Below, piece after piece: positions 9,222 through 18,146 of a stretch of DNA of 64,000 nt. The notes below the pieces were generated by a model. It worked only from the letters and a program-made list of their open reading frames with translations. It had not been told where the DNA came from and made no database searches. The position numbers and the translations under genes are program-made. The stretch is taken from contig NZ_SHKY01000001.1 of assembly GCF_004217545.1 (NCBI RefSeq), positions 7,130,001-7,194,000 on the forward strand, in the 5' to 3' direction. How positions within the stretch are numbered: position 1 is the stretch's first letter; each line of letters begins with the position of its first letter. The stretch comes from Krasilnikovia cinnamomea. Lineage in GTDB: Bacteria > Actinomycetota > Actinomycetes > Mycobacteriales > Micromonosporaceae.

Positions 9222-9241
9222 TTGAGGTGGCGAGCCGATCA
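9222..9241 (+). promoter_or_regulatory. TTGAG-N7-GCCGATC element before the Ig-repeat gene
   Basis: TTGAG at 9222 is followed after seven bases by GCCGATCA. The -10-like half resembles a FliA box, but no TCAA/TCAG/TAAA box lies 15-17 bases upstream. A closely similar block occurs before the EAL gene (12953-12970). It could be a different sigma-factor promoter or a regulator site. Confidence 0.35.
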
Positions 9242-9282
9242 ACTGAGCGACGACCAGATTCACAGGGGAGACGAGGCCACAC

Positions 9283-12200
9283 ATGGACGTCAGTCGACTG
9301 TCCGCCACGATGGGTGCCGCGCTGATCGGCGCGGTCGTGGCCACCGCGGGGCTGCCCGGGGTGGCCACCGCCGCCGCGCCGGCCGCACCCACCGGGTTTG
9401 CCGTGGCGCGCGCGGGCGACGACCCGCACAAGGTGCAGATGTCCTGGAAGCCGGTCACCGGCGCGGACCACTACACCCTCGACATCGTCGACCGTGACGT
9501 CCAGTCGGTCGTCACACTGCCGGCGAACGTCACCAGCTACACGCTGGACAACCCCGACCCGTGCTCCTCGTACAAGATCCGGGTGGGTGCCGCGGACGCC
9601 GCCGGCCTGACCACCAGCACCGGGTACACCACGCTGCGCTCGCTGACCCCCAGCGCGGTCCTGGGCCAGACCACCGGCCACGAGGACAACGGCGCCACCG
9701 GCCTGGTGACCTGGAACGCCCCGAACTGGTCCGGCTACACCGCCCTGACCGGCTACCACGTGGTCTTCACCCGGTTGTCGGACAACAAGGTGCTGGCCAA
9801 CAAGCGCAGCACCGACCGTACGTTCCGCTTCGATGTCGACCCGGCGGGCACCTACAACGTCGAGGTGACCGCGGAGAACGAGTTCGGCGGCTGCCTGACC
9901 GCGAAGTCGCTGCTGGACAAGTACCGCCCGGCCGACCCCACGAACCTGGTGGTCGAGCGCAAGGCCGACGCCCCCGAGCTGGCCAACGTGACGTGGAAGG
10001 CGCCTTCGGGCCAGCCCACCCCCACCTACTACCAGGTCCAGTACGGCCTGACGGCTATGCAGGCGACGGTCAAGGTGGACGCGTCGTCCACCTCGACCGT
10101 GCTGAAGCTGGACCCCACCAAGGCCTGGAACCTGGAGATCCGCTCGTACAACGCCAACGGCGGCAGCAACCAGCTCAAGGGCACGGTCCCGGTCTGGGAC
10201 GGCACGACCGCCGCGGCGAGCCCGGCGCCCAGCGCCTCCCCGGTGCCGACCACGGCGCCGACCACGGCGGCCCCCTCGCCGTCGCCGAGCCAGCCGGCCT
10301 CGACCGCGCCGTCGGGCAGCGACAAGACGCCGCCGACGATCACCGCCACGTTGTCGCAGCAGCCGGTCAACTTCTGGCACCGCGCCCCGGTCACCATCCA
10401 CTACACCTGCTCGGACACGCAGTCCGGCATCGCCACCTGCCCGGACGACGTCACGGTCCGCACCAACGGCGCCGGCCAGACCATCGTGGGCACCGCGTTC
10501 GACAAGGCGGGCAACTCCGCCTCGGTGCCGGTGACGCTGAACATCGACCAGATCGCGCCGCGGGTCACCGCGAGCGTGTCCGGTGACGCGAACGGAGACG
10601 GCTGGTACACCCGCACGGTGACCGTCCACTTCACCTGCACCGACGAGGGTTCCTCGACGCTGCTGAGCTGCCCGCCCGACGAGAAGGTCAACACGGACGG
10701 CGTGGGCCGCACCGTCACCGGCACGGCGATCGACCGGGCCGGCAACACCGCCACCGCCACCCTGACCCTGAACGTGGACCTGGACGCCCCCGAGATCACC
10801 GCGAAGGTGATCGGCGACGTCAGCCCCGACGGCTGGTACCGCACCCCGCCGACGGTCCACTTCACCTGCAAGGACACCGGCTCCGGCATCGCCGACTGCC
10901 CGGCCGACCAGAAGGTCGACGGCGAGGGCGCCGACCGTACGGTCAGCGGCACCGCCACCGACAAGGCCGGCAACGCCGCGACCGCGTCGGTCATGGTCAG
11001 CCTCGACCGGACCGCCCCGCAGATCACCGCGACCGTGGTCGGTGAGCCCAACACCGACGGCTGGCACCACAGCGCCCCGGTCGTGCACTTCACCTGCACC
11101 GACTCGGGTGCCGGGGTGGCCAACTGCCCCGCGGACCAGCCGGTGTACACCGACGGCGGCAAGCAGCAGGTCACCGGCACCGTCACCGACAAGGCCGGCA
11201 ACACCGCCACCGCGGCCGTGACCGTCGACGTGGACCAGGCCGTCCCGCAGATCAAGGCGACCGTGGTCGGCCAGGCCAACGCGGCCGGCTGGTACACCAC
11301 GCCCCCGACGATCCACTTCACCTGCGACGACCTGGGCTCGGGCATCGCGAGCTGCCCCGCCGACAAGGTGGTCGGCTCGGACGGCGCCAACCAGGACGTG
11401 CTCGGCATCGCGTACGACCGGGCGGGCAACACCGCCGCGGTCACCGTCACGGTGAACGTCGACCGGACCGCGCCCAGCATCACGGCCGCGATCGTCGGCG
11501 ACGCCAGCCCCGACGGCTGGTACCGCACCGCCCCGACCGTGCACTTCACCTGCACCGACGCCACCTCCGGCATGGCCAACTGCCCCGCCGACATCCCGGT
11601 CACCGCCGAGGGTGCCAACCAGCGGATCAGCGGCACCGGCGCGGACGAGGCCGGCAACCCGGCCAGCACCGCGATCACGGTCAACGTGGACCTCACGAAC
11701 CCGGAGGTGACCGCCACGGTCGCCGGTGAGAAGAGCGTGGACGGCTGGTACCGCACCGCCCCGACCGTGCGCTTCACCTGCACCGACGTGCTGTCCGGCG
11801 TGGCCGCCTGCCCCGCCGACCAGCAGGTCACCAAGGAGGGCGCCGGCCAGAGCGTCACCGGCACCGGAACCGACAAGGCCGGTAACCCGGACAGCGCCGA
11901 CGCGAAGGTCAACGTCGACCTGACCGCCCCGGTGATCACCGCCACGGTGATCGGGGAGAAGAGCGCGGACGGCTGGTACCGCAGTGCCCCGACCGTGCAC
12001 TTCACCTGCACGGACACCGGTTCCGGTGTGGCCAGCTGCCCGGCCGACCGTACGGTCACCACGGACGGCACCGGCCAGGCGATCAGCGGCACCGTCACGG
12101 ACAAGGCGGGCAACACCGCCAACGCGTCGGTCGAGGTCAACGTCGACCTGACCGCCCCGGCGATCACCGCCACCGTGGTCGGCGAGGCCACCGCCGACGG

Positions 12201-12822
12201 CTGGTACCGCACCGCCCCGACCGTGCAGTACACCTGCACGGACAACCTGTCCGGGGTGGCCGCCTGCCCGGCCGACGAGAAGGTCAGCGCCGAGGGCGCC
12301 GACCAGACCGTCACCGGCACCGGCAGCGACAAGGCGCGCAACGCCGGCACGGCCCGTACGAAGATCAACGTGGACCGGACCGCGCCGACGGTGACCATCA
12401 CCGGCGCCAGCGACGGCGTCAAGTACGGCCCGGACGTCATGCCGACCGTCGGCTGCGCCACCGCGGACTCCGGTTCGGGTGTGGGCACCAAGGCCGAGGC
12501 CACGATCGACCTGAACGACCGCGGCGGCTACACGGTCACCTGCGTCGGCGCCAAGGACAAGGCGGGCAACGCCGCCAAGCCGGTGACGATCAGCTACACC
12601 GTCAAGCCGACCGTCGCCTGGCTCAAGGAACTGACCCACAAGTACCTGGCCACGGCGAACCGCGGAACGCTCACCGACCTGGACAACAAGCTCGACCACG
12701 GCCAGTTCGCCCTGTACTCGCTGAAGGTGCTGGGTGAGGCCCTGGGCAAGAAGCCCACGGTGACGCCGGCGAACGCGGCCGCGCTGATGTACTGGGCGGC
12801 CGTGCTGGACCGGCAGAACTAA
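9283..12822 (+). CDS. Secreted fibronectin/Ig-like repeat protein
   Basis: The 1179-residue protein begins at ATG 9283. A signal peptide (about 1-30, ending ATAAAPAAP) is followed by FnIII-like domains (about 35-310), a Pro/Ser/Thr/Ala-rich linker (about 312-345) and then about nine tandem Ig-like repeats of about 76 residues (349-1034). Each repeat has the pattern DGWY...FTC.D...C.AD...DKAGN with a pair of cysteines 11-15 residues apart, followed by one divergent repeat and a helical C-terminal cap (about 1107-1179). The architecture suggests a long, stiff, disulphide-stabilised surface or extracellular stalk for adhesion or matrix. There is no LPxTG and no C-terminal membrane helix, so it may be released. 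A strong hairpin terminator follows the gene. No enzymatic motif is seen. Confidence 0.85.
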   Translation: MDVSRLSATMGAALIGAVVATAGLPGVATAAAPAAPTGFAVARAGDDPHKVQMSWKPVTGADHYTLDIVDRDVQSVVTLPANVTSYTLDNPDPCSSYKIRVGAADAAGLTTSTGYTTLRSLTPSAVLGQTTGHEDNGATGLVTWNAPNWSGYTALTGYHVVFTRLSDNKVLANKRSTDRTFRFDVDPAGTYNVEVTAENEFGGCLTAKSLLDKYRPADPTNLVVERKADAPELANVTWKAPSGQPTPTYYQVQYGLTAMQATVKVDASSTSTVLKLDPTKAWNLEIRSYNANGGSNQLKGTVPVWDGTTAAASPAPSASPVPTTAPTTAAPSPSPSQPASTAPSGSDKTPPTITATLSQQPVNFWHRAPVTIHYTCSDTQSGIATCPDDVTVRTNGAGQTIVGTAFDKAGNSASVPVTLNIDQIAPRVTASVSGDANGDGWYTRTVTVHFTCTDEGSSTLLSCPPDEKVNTDGVGRTVTGTAIDRAGNTATATLTLNVDLDAPEITAKVIGDVSPDGWYRTPPTVHFTCKDTGSGIADCPADQKVDGEGADRTVSGTATDKAGNAATASVMVSLDRTAPQITATVVGEPNTDGWHHSAPVVHFTCTDSGAGVANCPADQPVYTDGGKQQVTGTVTDKAGNTATAAVTVDVDQAVPQIKATVVGQANAAGWYTTPPTIHFTCDDLGSGIASCPADKVVGSDGANQDVLGIAYDRAGNTAAVTVTVNVDRTAPSITAAIVGDASPDGWYRTAPTVHFTCTDATSGMANCPADIPVTAEGANQRISGTGADEAGNPASTAITVNVDLTNPEVTATVAGEKSVDGWYRTAPTVRFTCTDVLSGVAACPADQQVTKEGAGQSVTGTGTDKAGNPDSADAKVNVDLTAPVITATVIGEKSADGWYRSAPTVHFTCTDTGSGVASCPADRTVTTDGTGQAISGTVTDKAGNTANASVEVNVDLTAPAITATVVGEATADGWYRTAPTVQYTCTDNLSGVAACPADEKVSAEGADQTVTGTGSDKARNAGTARTKINVDRTAPTVTITGASDGVKYGPDVMPTVGCATADSGSGVGTKAEATIDLNDRGGYTVTCVGAKDKAGNAAKPVTISYTVKPTVAWLKELTHKYLATANRGTLTDLDNKLDHGQFALYSLKVLGEALGKKPTVTPANAAALMYWAAVLDRQN
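10327..12387 (+). repeat. Nine tandem copies of a ~228-bp coding repeat
   Basis: Units encode about 76 residues each, starting with a (A/T/V/N)P.(I/V).A motif and ending with NVD(R/L/Q). Units 3, 6, 7, 8 and 9 are the most alike at the DNA level (for example the shared GACGGCTGGTACCGCACC stretch), which suggests concerted evolution by recombination between units. Confidence 0.85.
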
Positions 12823-12843
12823 CCGCCGACCGCAACCGGCAGA

Positions 12844-12877
12844 CCGGAGCCGGGGCCCGTACGGGCCCCGGCTCCGG
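12844..12877. terminator. Perfect 34-bp palindrome, probable terminator
   Basis: A perfect dyad centred between 12860 and 12861 with 17 bases per arm (CCGGAGCCGGGGCCCGT and its complement), lying 22 bases after the stop of the Ig-repeat gene. There is no T run, as is usual for hairpin terminators in high-GC actinobacteria. Confidence 0.7.
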
Positions 12878-12952
12878 CATGTGCGGGGCACCCGGGTTCC
12901 TGAGGATCCGCTGTCAAGCTTGTCGCCCTCTTGAAAGCCCACAGAGCCTGCG

Positions 12953-12972
12953 TTGAGCTGGCCCGCCGATCT
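12953..12972 (+). promoter_or_regulatory. TTGAG-N7-GCCGATC element before the EAL gene
   Basis: TTGAG at 12953, seven bases, GCCGATCT at 12965. If GCCGAT is a -10 box, transcription would begin at or near the ATG at 12980, giving a leaderless mRNA; no ribosome site is visible there, which agrees. Similar to the element at 9222. Confidence 0.35.
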
Positions 12973-12979
12973 ACCCGGC

Positions 12980-13720
12980 ATGACCGTCACGCTGCCCCCG
13001 CTCCCCGCCGACCGCACGGCGCGCCACGTGCTCAGCGCCCAGGCCGTCGAGATGGCTTTCCAGCCCGTCGTCGAGCTGTACGACGGGACCGTCAAGGCGT
13101 ACGAGGCGCTGGCCCGCTTCGACCCGCACTTCATCAGCCCGGTCCACGCGTTCAAGGCCGCCAGCGATGCGGGCATCGGCGTGGAGCTGGAGCTGCTGGC
13201 GATCGAGCAGGCCCTGCTGAGCCTCGACCACATCCCGGCCGGTGCCTGGCTCAGCACGAACCTGTCCGTCGAGGCGCTGATGAACCCGACAGTGATCAAC
13301 ACGCTGCTGGCCCACGCCGACCGGGGCATCGGGGTCGAGCTCACCGAGCACACCCAGGTGCACGACTACGAGGCGCTGGTGCAGGTCACCAACGAGCTGC
13401 GCGCCGCCGGGGTACTCATCGCCGTCGACGACGCCGGTGCCGGGTTCGCCAGCCTGAGCCACATCCTGCAGCTGCGCCCGGACATCATCAAGCTGGACAT
13501 CACCCTGACCCGGGGCATCGACACCGACCCGGTGCGGGGGGCGCTGGCCCGCTCGCTGGTCAGCTTCGCCGACGACATCGGCGCGATGCTCATCGCCGAG
13601 GGCATCGAGACCTTCGCCGAGCACGAGAAGCTGCGCGGGCTGGGCGTGCGGCTGGGCCAGGGCTTCTACATGGGGTCGCCGGGCCCGCTGCCGACGGCGC
13701 AGATCGCGGTCCCGGCGTAG
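12980..13720 (+). CDS. EAL-domain c-di-GMP phosphodiesterase
   Basis: I take ATG 12980 as start (246 residues); a TTG at 12953 in the same frame would add nine residues. The protein is almost entirely one EAL domain: EAL at residues 42-44 (AYEALARF), STNLSVEAL, GVELTEH, DDAGAGFASL, IIKLDI, IAEGIET and LGQGFYMG. The metal ligands and the general-base glutamate are kept; the usual DDFGTG loop reads DDAGAG, which keeps both aspartates. It should therefore hydrolyse c-di-GMP to pGpG. There is no sensor or membrane part, so control is probably by expression or partner binding. It lies immediately upstream of three tandem diguanylate cyclases, making this a local c-di-GMP turnover block. Confidence 0.88.
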   Translation: MTVTLPPLPADRTARHVLSAQAVEMAFQPVVELYDGTVKAYEALARFDPHFISPVHAFKAASDAGIGVELELLAIEQALLSLDHIPAGAWLSTNLSVEALMNPTVINTLLAHADRGIGVELTEHTQVHDYEALVQVTNELRAAGVLIAVDDAGAGFASLSHILQLRPDIIKLDITLTRGIDTDPVRGALARSLVSFADDIGAMLIAEGIETFAEHEKLRGLGVRLGQGFYMGSPGPLPTAQIAVPA

Positions 13721-13778
13721 CGCGACCGGCGATCGCCGGGCCCGGTCGAAAAGTTCAGACACTTGACGGTGAGATCCG

Positions 13779-13806
13779 CTCAACCCCCACCGGGGCCGGG
13801 CGATGG
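13779..13806 (+). promoter_or_regulatory. FliA-type promoter of the first tandem cyclase
   Basis: CTCAA at 13779-13783, 15 bases, GGCGATGG at 13799-13806. Predicted transcription start near 13813. This rules out the in-frame ATG at 13807, which would not be in the mRNA, and supports the ATG at 13858. Confidence 0.7.
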
Positions 13807-13815
13807 ATGAGCATA

Positions 13816-13840
13816 GCGGCGATCCCGCCGCCCACCCGCT
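13816..13840 (+). promoter_or_regulatory. Leader hairpin(s) of cyclase 1
   Basis: GCGGCG (13816-13821) can pair with CGCCGC (13826-13831); AGCGG (13815-13819) can instead pair with CCGCT (13836-13840). The same position in the two paralogues also forms a hairpin with different bases, and all three leaders end in CCTG-(G/A)-ATGG before the start codon. Confidence 0.4.
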
Positions 13841-13857
13841 GCCTGAATGGTTCGACG

Positions 13858-15948
13858 ATGCACGCTGCCGCAATCGCCGCCACACCGCGCTCCCGCGCGG
13901 ACGCGCGCGCGGCGATCGTGCGCACCAGCAGCGTCCGCGCCATCATCGCCCCGGCCGTCGTGGCCCTGTACCTGCTGGCCACGCCACACCAGCCACACCG
14001 GCCGCTGATGTTCGGCGTCATCGCCGTGATGATCGCGGTCGCGAGCGCCACCTGGGGTCCGGCGGCGCGCATCGCCCGGTCCCGGGCACGGGTCGCGGTG
14101 CAGTCCGCGGGCGTCTTCGTCAGCCTGACCGGCGGGGCCACGCTGAGCCTGCTCGACGGCGGCATCCGCAGCCCGCTCGGGGCGCTCGTGCCGATCTCCG
14201 TCGCCTTCTACGCGATCATGATGCCGCCGCGGGCGTTCGTGATCGTTACGGTGCTGGCCGCACTGGAATACTGGGCCGTGGCGCTGCTGGGCGAGCCCGC
14301 CCCCGCCGGCTACGCCGTGGTCTACACGCTCTGCCTCGGCGGCGTCTCGACCCTGTGCCTGCGGCACGCCGCCGCCCTCGCCGCGCTGCGGCGCCGCCTG
14401 GCCGAGGTGACCCGCGTCGACCCGCTCACCCGCAGCCTGAACCGCCGCGGCTTCGACGAGCGCCTGGAACACGCGGTCGAGCTGGCCCGGGGCGGCGAGC
14501 CGGTCACCCTGATCCTCACCGACCTGGACCGCTTCAAACAGATCAACGACACGTGGGGCCACCAGGCGGGCGACGACGTGCTCGCCGCCACGGCACGCAC
14601 CATGCGGGGCGCGCTGCGTGACACCGACGTGGTGGGACGCCTGGGCGGCGACGAGTTCGGCGCGCTGCTCACCGGCACCGGCCCGCAGGAGGCGCCCGCG
14701 ATCGTGGAACGGCTGCGCGCCGCCCTGGAATCCGGCGCCCCGGCCAGCCTCGGCTACGCCTCCTGCCCCGCCGAGGCCACCACCGTCGAGGAGCTGCGCC
14801 GCCTCGCCGACGCCCGCGCGTACGCGGACAAGACCGCCCGCACCGGCCGCGCCCCCACCGAGACACACGTACGGCGGGCCCGGGAGCTCGGTGCCGCACC
14901 CGCGGCCGCCCGGGTCTCCGGCACTGAACGCCGCCGCCGTTCCATCGCGGACATGGGCCTGCTGTGCGCGTGCAACACCGCGGTCGGCATGGTGTACGCG
15001 GTCGGCTTCGGCCAACATCAGCCGCACCGGCTGCACATGGCCGTGCTCTGCGCCGTGGGCTTCGCGTACGGCGTCTGGTTCGTCCGGGCGGCCGGCCGGA
15101 TGAGCCGGTCCCCGCGCGCGCGGCTGCTGATGGCGCTGCACGGCATCCTCATGCTGACCATGACCGCCGCCATGCCGATCCTCAACGGCGGTGTCGAGTC
15201 GGCGACCGGGCTGGGCATGCTGGCCCCGATGCCGCTGATCGCGCTCGGCGCGCACCTGCGCATGGCCCTGCCGCTGCTGGTGCTCAACGGCGCGGGCTAC
15301 CTCGTGGTGGCGGCGACGTTCGGCGCACCCGGCGGCTGGTACGCCGTCCTGCACCTGCTCGGCTTCGCCTCGGTCGCGGCGGCCTGCGCCATCCAGGGCC
15401 GCGACAGCGCCCGGCGCCGTCGCCGGCTGACCGAGCTGTCCCACACCGACGCGCTCACCGGCGTACTGAACCGCCGCGGGTTCGAGCACTGCGCCGCCAG
15501 ACTGCTGCACCCCGGCCAGGCGGTCGGCCTGACCCTGTTCGACCTCGACGGCTTCAAGACGCTCAACGACACCACCGGGCACGCCGCCGGCGACGAACTG
15601 CTGCGCTGGGTGGCGACCACGCTGACGGCGCACGCGCCGCCCGGATCGGTCGTCGGGCGCCTCGGCGGCGACGAGTTCGTGGCGCTGATCCCGGCGGCGG
15701 ACCCGCGGGCGCACGCGGAACGGATGCGGGCCGCGCTGGGGCCACGCGCCGCCACCAGTGTCGGGACGGCCGCGCTGGGCTCCGACGGTGCGGACTTCCC
15801 CGCGCTGTACGCCCACGCCGACGCCGAACTGTACGCGGAGAAGGCGACACGCCGGCCCGCGGCGCCGGTCACGGTCCCGGCGCGGGTCGCCGACCCGGAT
15901 CCGAGCCGGCGCTGCGGCAGCTCCCGGCTGCCGCGACCGGCCGCGTAG
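13858..15948 (+). CDS. Tandem membrane diguanylate cyclase (TM-GGDEF-TM-GGDEF), copy 1
   Basis: The 696-residue protein starts at ATG 13858, as the promoter position dictates. It is an internal duplication: a block of about five hydrophobic segments (about 20-150), a GGDEF domain (GGDEF at 263-267), a second membrane block (about 370-510) and a second GGDEF domain (603-607). Both cyclase domains keep D.D.FK..ND..GH..GD and GGDEF, so both should make c-di-GMP from GTP. The first has the inhibitory-site motif RxxD five residues before GGDEF (RDTDVVGRL); the second does not (PPGSVVGRL). Since these cyclases work as dimers, one chain may supply both halves of the active pair. The EAL phosphodiesterase gene is just upstream and two paralogues follow. 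A FliA-type promoter drives it. Confidence 0.9.
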   Translation: MHAAAIAATPRSRADARAAIVRTSSVRAIIAPAVVALYLLATPHQPHRPLMFGVIAVMIAVASATWGPAARIARSRARVAVQSAGVFVSLTGGATLSLLDGGIRSPLGALVPISVAFYAIMMPPRAFVIVTVLAALEYWAVALLGEPAPAGYAVVYTLCLGGVSTLCLRHAAALAALRRRLAEVTRVDPLTRSLNRRGFDERLEHAVELARGGEPVTLILTDLDRFKQINDTWGHQAGDDVLAATARTMRGALRDTDVVGRLGGDEFGALLTGTGPQEAPAIVERLRAALESGAPASLGYASCPAEATTVEELRRLADARAYADKTARTGRAPTETHVRRARELGAAPAAARVSGTERRRRSIADMGLLCACNTAVGMVYAVGFGQHQPHRLHMAVLCAVGFAYGVWFVRAAGRMSRSPRARLLMALHGILMLTMTAAMPILNGGVESATGLGMLAPMPLIALGAHLRMALPLLVLNGAGYLVVAATFGAPGGWYAVLHLLGFASVAAACAIQGRDSARRRRRLTELSHTDALTGVLNRRGFEHCAARLLHPGQAVGLTLFDLDGFKTLNDTTGHAAGDELLRWVATTLTAHAPPGSVVGRLGGDEFVALIPAADPRAHAERMRAALGPRAATSVGTAALGSDGADFPALYAHADAELYAEKATRRPAAPVTVPARVADPDPSRRCGSSRLPRPAA

Positions 15949-15963
15949 CCCGGCGGACGAATC

Positions 15964-15991
15964 GTAAAGATCCCGCGCGCGCGGGCGATGG
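15964..15991 (+). promoter_or_regulatory. FliA-type promoter of the second tandem cyclase
   Basis: GTAAA at 15964-15968, 15 bases, GGCGATGG at 15984-15991. TAAA is the textbook sigma-28 -35 core. It excludes the in-frame ATG at 15992 as start. Confidence 0.7.
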
Positions 15992-15999
15992 ATGAGCGT

Positions 16000-16022
16000 G
16001 GCGGCGCTGACGCCGCCCCGCC
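16000..16022 (+). promoter_or_regulatory. Leader hairpin of cyclase 2
   Basis: GGCGGCG, loop CTGA, CGCCGCC at 16000-16017, a perfect 7-bp stem at the 5' end of the predicted mRNA. GGCGG can alternatively pair with CCGCC at 16018-16022. Confidence 0.4.
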
Positions 16023-16042
16023 CGTTCCCTGGATGGTCGACG

Positions 16043-18085
16043 ATGCCTGCTGACCTCGACGCCGACGCGCCGCGCATCCGCGCGGACGCGCGCGCGGCGA
16101 TCGTGCGCTCCAGCAGCCGGCGCGCCCTGCTCGTCCCCGCCGTCATCGGCCTCTACGTCGCGGCCACGCCGCACGGGCCGCACCGCCCCGTCGTGATCGG
16201 CGTCGTGGCGGCCATGGCCGCCTTCGCGGGCGCCACGTGGTGGGCGGCGGCGCGGATCGCCCGGTCCCGGGCCCGGGTCGGGGTGCAGGCCGCGGCCCTG
16301 GTCGTCAACATCGTGGGCAGCTGTGCGCTGACCATGCTCGAGGGCGGCATCGCCAGCCCGCTCGGCGTGCTGCTGCCCAGCTGCGTCATCTTCTACGCGA
16401 TCATGATGCCGCCGCGGATGTTCGCCGTGGCCGCCGCCCTCACCGCCGTCGCCTACTGGACCGCGGCGCTGCTGGGCGGGCCCGCCCCGGCCGGCTACGC
16501 GGTCGTCTACACGCTGGGCATGGGTGCGGTGTCGTACCTGTGTCTGCGGCATGCCGCCGCACTCGCCGGACTGCGCCGCCGCCTGGCCGAAGTCTCCCGC
16601 GTCGACCCCCTCACCCGCAGCCTCAACCGCCGCGGCTTCGACGAACAACTCGAACACGCCGTCGCACAAGCCCGACGCACCGGCCAACCCGTCACCCTCA
16701 TCCTCACCGACCTCGACAAATTCAAACTCATCAACGACACCTGGGGCCACCAAGCCGGCGACGACGTCCTCACCGCCACCGCCCGCACCATGAACAACGC
16801 CCTACGCGACACCGACCTCGTCGGCCGCCTCGGCGGCGACGAATTCGGCGCCCTCCTCACCGGCACCGGACCCGACGACGCCCCCGCCATCGTCGAACGA
16901 CTCCGCACCGCCCTCGAAACCGGCGCCCCCGCCAGCCTCGGCTACGCCACCTGCCCCACCGAAGCCACCACCGTCGAAGAACTCCGCCGCCTCGCCGACG
17001 CCCGCGCCTACGCCGACAAAACCACCCGCACCGGCCGCACCCCCGCCCAACGCCACGTCGAACAAGCCCGCAAGCACACCGCCACCCCCACCACCACCCG
17101 GGTCACCCGCACCGAACGCCGCCGCCGGTCCATCGCCGACATGGGCCGGCTGTGCGCCGCCGACAGCTCCGTCGCCGTCGTGTACGCCGCCCTGTTCGCC
17201 ACGCACTCGCCGCACCGGTTGACCATCGGCGTGGTGTGCGCCCTCGGCGTGCTCTACGGCGTGGGCGTCGTCGCGGGTGCCGGCTGGCTGAGCCGCTCGG
17301 CGTACGTGCGCCCGATGATGGCGCTCAACGCGGTGCTGCTGTTCGCCCTGGCGATCGTCGTGCCGCTGCTGGACGGCGGCGTGGCCTCGACGACCGGCGT
17401 GGGCATGCTGGCGCCGATGCCGCTGATCGCGCTCGGCGCGCGGCTGCGGGTGGCGGTGCCCTGGCTCGCCCTGGACGCCGCGGCCTACCTGGCGCTGGCG
17501 GCGACGGTCGGAAACCCCGGCCTGGCGTACCCGATCATGCACCTGGTCGGTTTCGGCCTCGTCACCGCGGCCTGCGCCGTCCAGGGCAGCGCCAGCGCCG
17601 AGCGGCGCCGCCGCCTGACCGACCTGTCGCAGACGGACGCGCTCACGGGTCTGCTCAACCGCCGCGGTGTCGAGGACCGGATCACCGACCGGTTGCGCGG
17701 CGGCGACCCGGTGGGCCTGGTGCTGGTCGACCTCGACGGCTTCAAGACGCTCAACGACACCGCCGGGCACGCCGCCGGCGACGAACTGCTGCGCTGGGTG
17801 GCGACCACGCTGACGGCGCACGCGCCGCCCGGGTCGGTCGTCGGGCGCCTCGGCGGTGACGAGTTCGTGGCGCTGATCCCCGGTGCCGACGCCCAGGCGG
17901 TTGCCGAGGAACTCCGTGCGGCGCTCGCGCCGCGCACCGCGGCCAGTGTCGGCGTCGCCGTGCCGGACTCCGAGGGCACCGGCTTCGCGGAGCTGTACGC
18001 GCACGCCGACACCCACCTGTACGCGGAGAAGGCGGTACGCCGCCGCGGCGCCGCCCAGGACGTGGCCGGCGTCACCGTCACCTGA
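16043..18085 (+). CDS. Tandem membrane diguanylate cyclase, copy 2
   Basis: The 680-residue paralogue starts at ATG 16043, preceded by GGATGG at six bases. Same layout as copy 1: membrane block, GGDEF at 264-268 with RxxD (RDTDLVGRL), membrane block, GGDEF at 604-608 without RxxD. The region for the first GGDEF domain and the following linker (16565-17140) is identical to that of copy 3 and differs in codon style from the rest of the gene, using CTC for Leu and GAA for Glu where the flanks use CTG and GAG. This points to recent gene conversion. Both catalytic domains look intact. The membrane blocks differ clearly from copy 1, so the three proteins may sense different inputs. Confidence 0.9.
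   Translation: MPADLDADAPRIRADARAAIVRSSSRRALLVPAVIGLYVAATPHGPHRPVVIGVVAAMAAFAGATWWAAARIARSRARVGVQAAALVVNIVGSCALTMLEGGIASPLGVLLPSCVIFYAIMMPPRMFAVAAALTAVAYWTAALLGGPAPAGYAVVYTLGMGAVSYLCLRHAAALAGLRRRLAEVSRVDPLTRSLNRRGFDEQLEHAVAQARRTGQPVTLILTDLDKFKLINDTWGHQAGDDVLTATARTMNNALRDTDLVGRLGGDEFGALLTGTGPDDAPAIVERLRTALETGAPASLGYATCPTEATTVEELRRLADARAYADKTTRTGRTPAQRHVEQARKHTATPTTTRVTRTERRRRSIADMGRLCAADSSVAVVYAALFATHSPHRLTIGVVCALGVLYGVGVVAGAGWLSRSAYVRPMMALNAVLLFALAIVVPLLDGGVASTTGVGMLAPMPLIALGARLRVAVPWLALDAAAYLALAATVGNPGLAYPIMHLVGFGLVTAACAVQGSASAERRRRLTDLSQTDALTGLLNRRGVEDRITDRLRGGDPVGLVLVDLDGFKTLNDTAGHAAGDELLRWVATTLTAHAPPGSVVGRLGGDEFVALIPGADAQAVAEELRAALAPRTAASVGVAVPDSEGTGFAELYAHADTHLYAEKAVRRRGAAQDVAGVTVT
16565..17140 (+). 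repeat. 576-bp GGDEF module identical to 18741-19316
   Basis: I compared the two blocks base by base and found no difference; divergence begins at once on both sides. The block covers GGDEF domain 1 and the linker up to RRRRSIAD. Confidence 0.9.
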
Positions 18086-18146
18086 GTGATCGCGGACACC
18101 GCCAGTCGGGGTCCCCCCGCCGTACGCAAGTGAAGGTCAAGATCCG

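Noticed and set aside
8164..13353. 1729-residue open frame on the minus strand
   Set aside because: It is the antisense shadow of the kinase, Ig-repeat and EAL genes; composition is Gly/Arg/Val-rich with no domain, as expected opposite high-GC genes.
13807..13809. Earlier in-frame ATG for cyclase 1 (and the matching ATG at 15992 for cyclase 2)
   Set aside because: These lie directly after the -10 box, before the expected transcription start, and copy 3 has no equivalent in frame.
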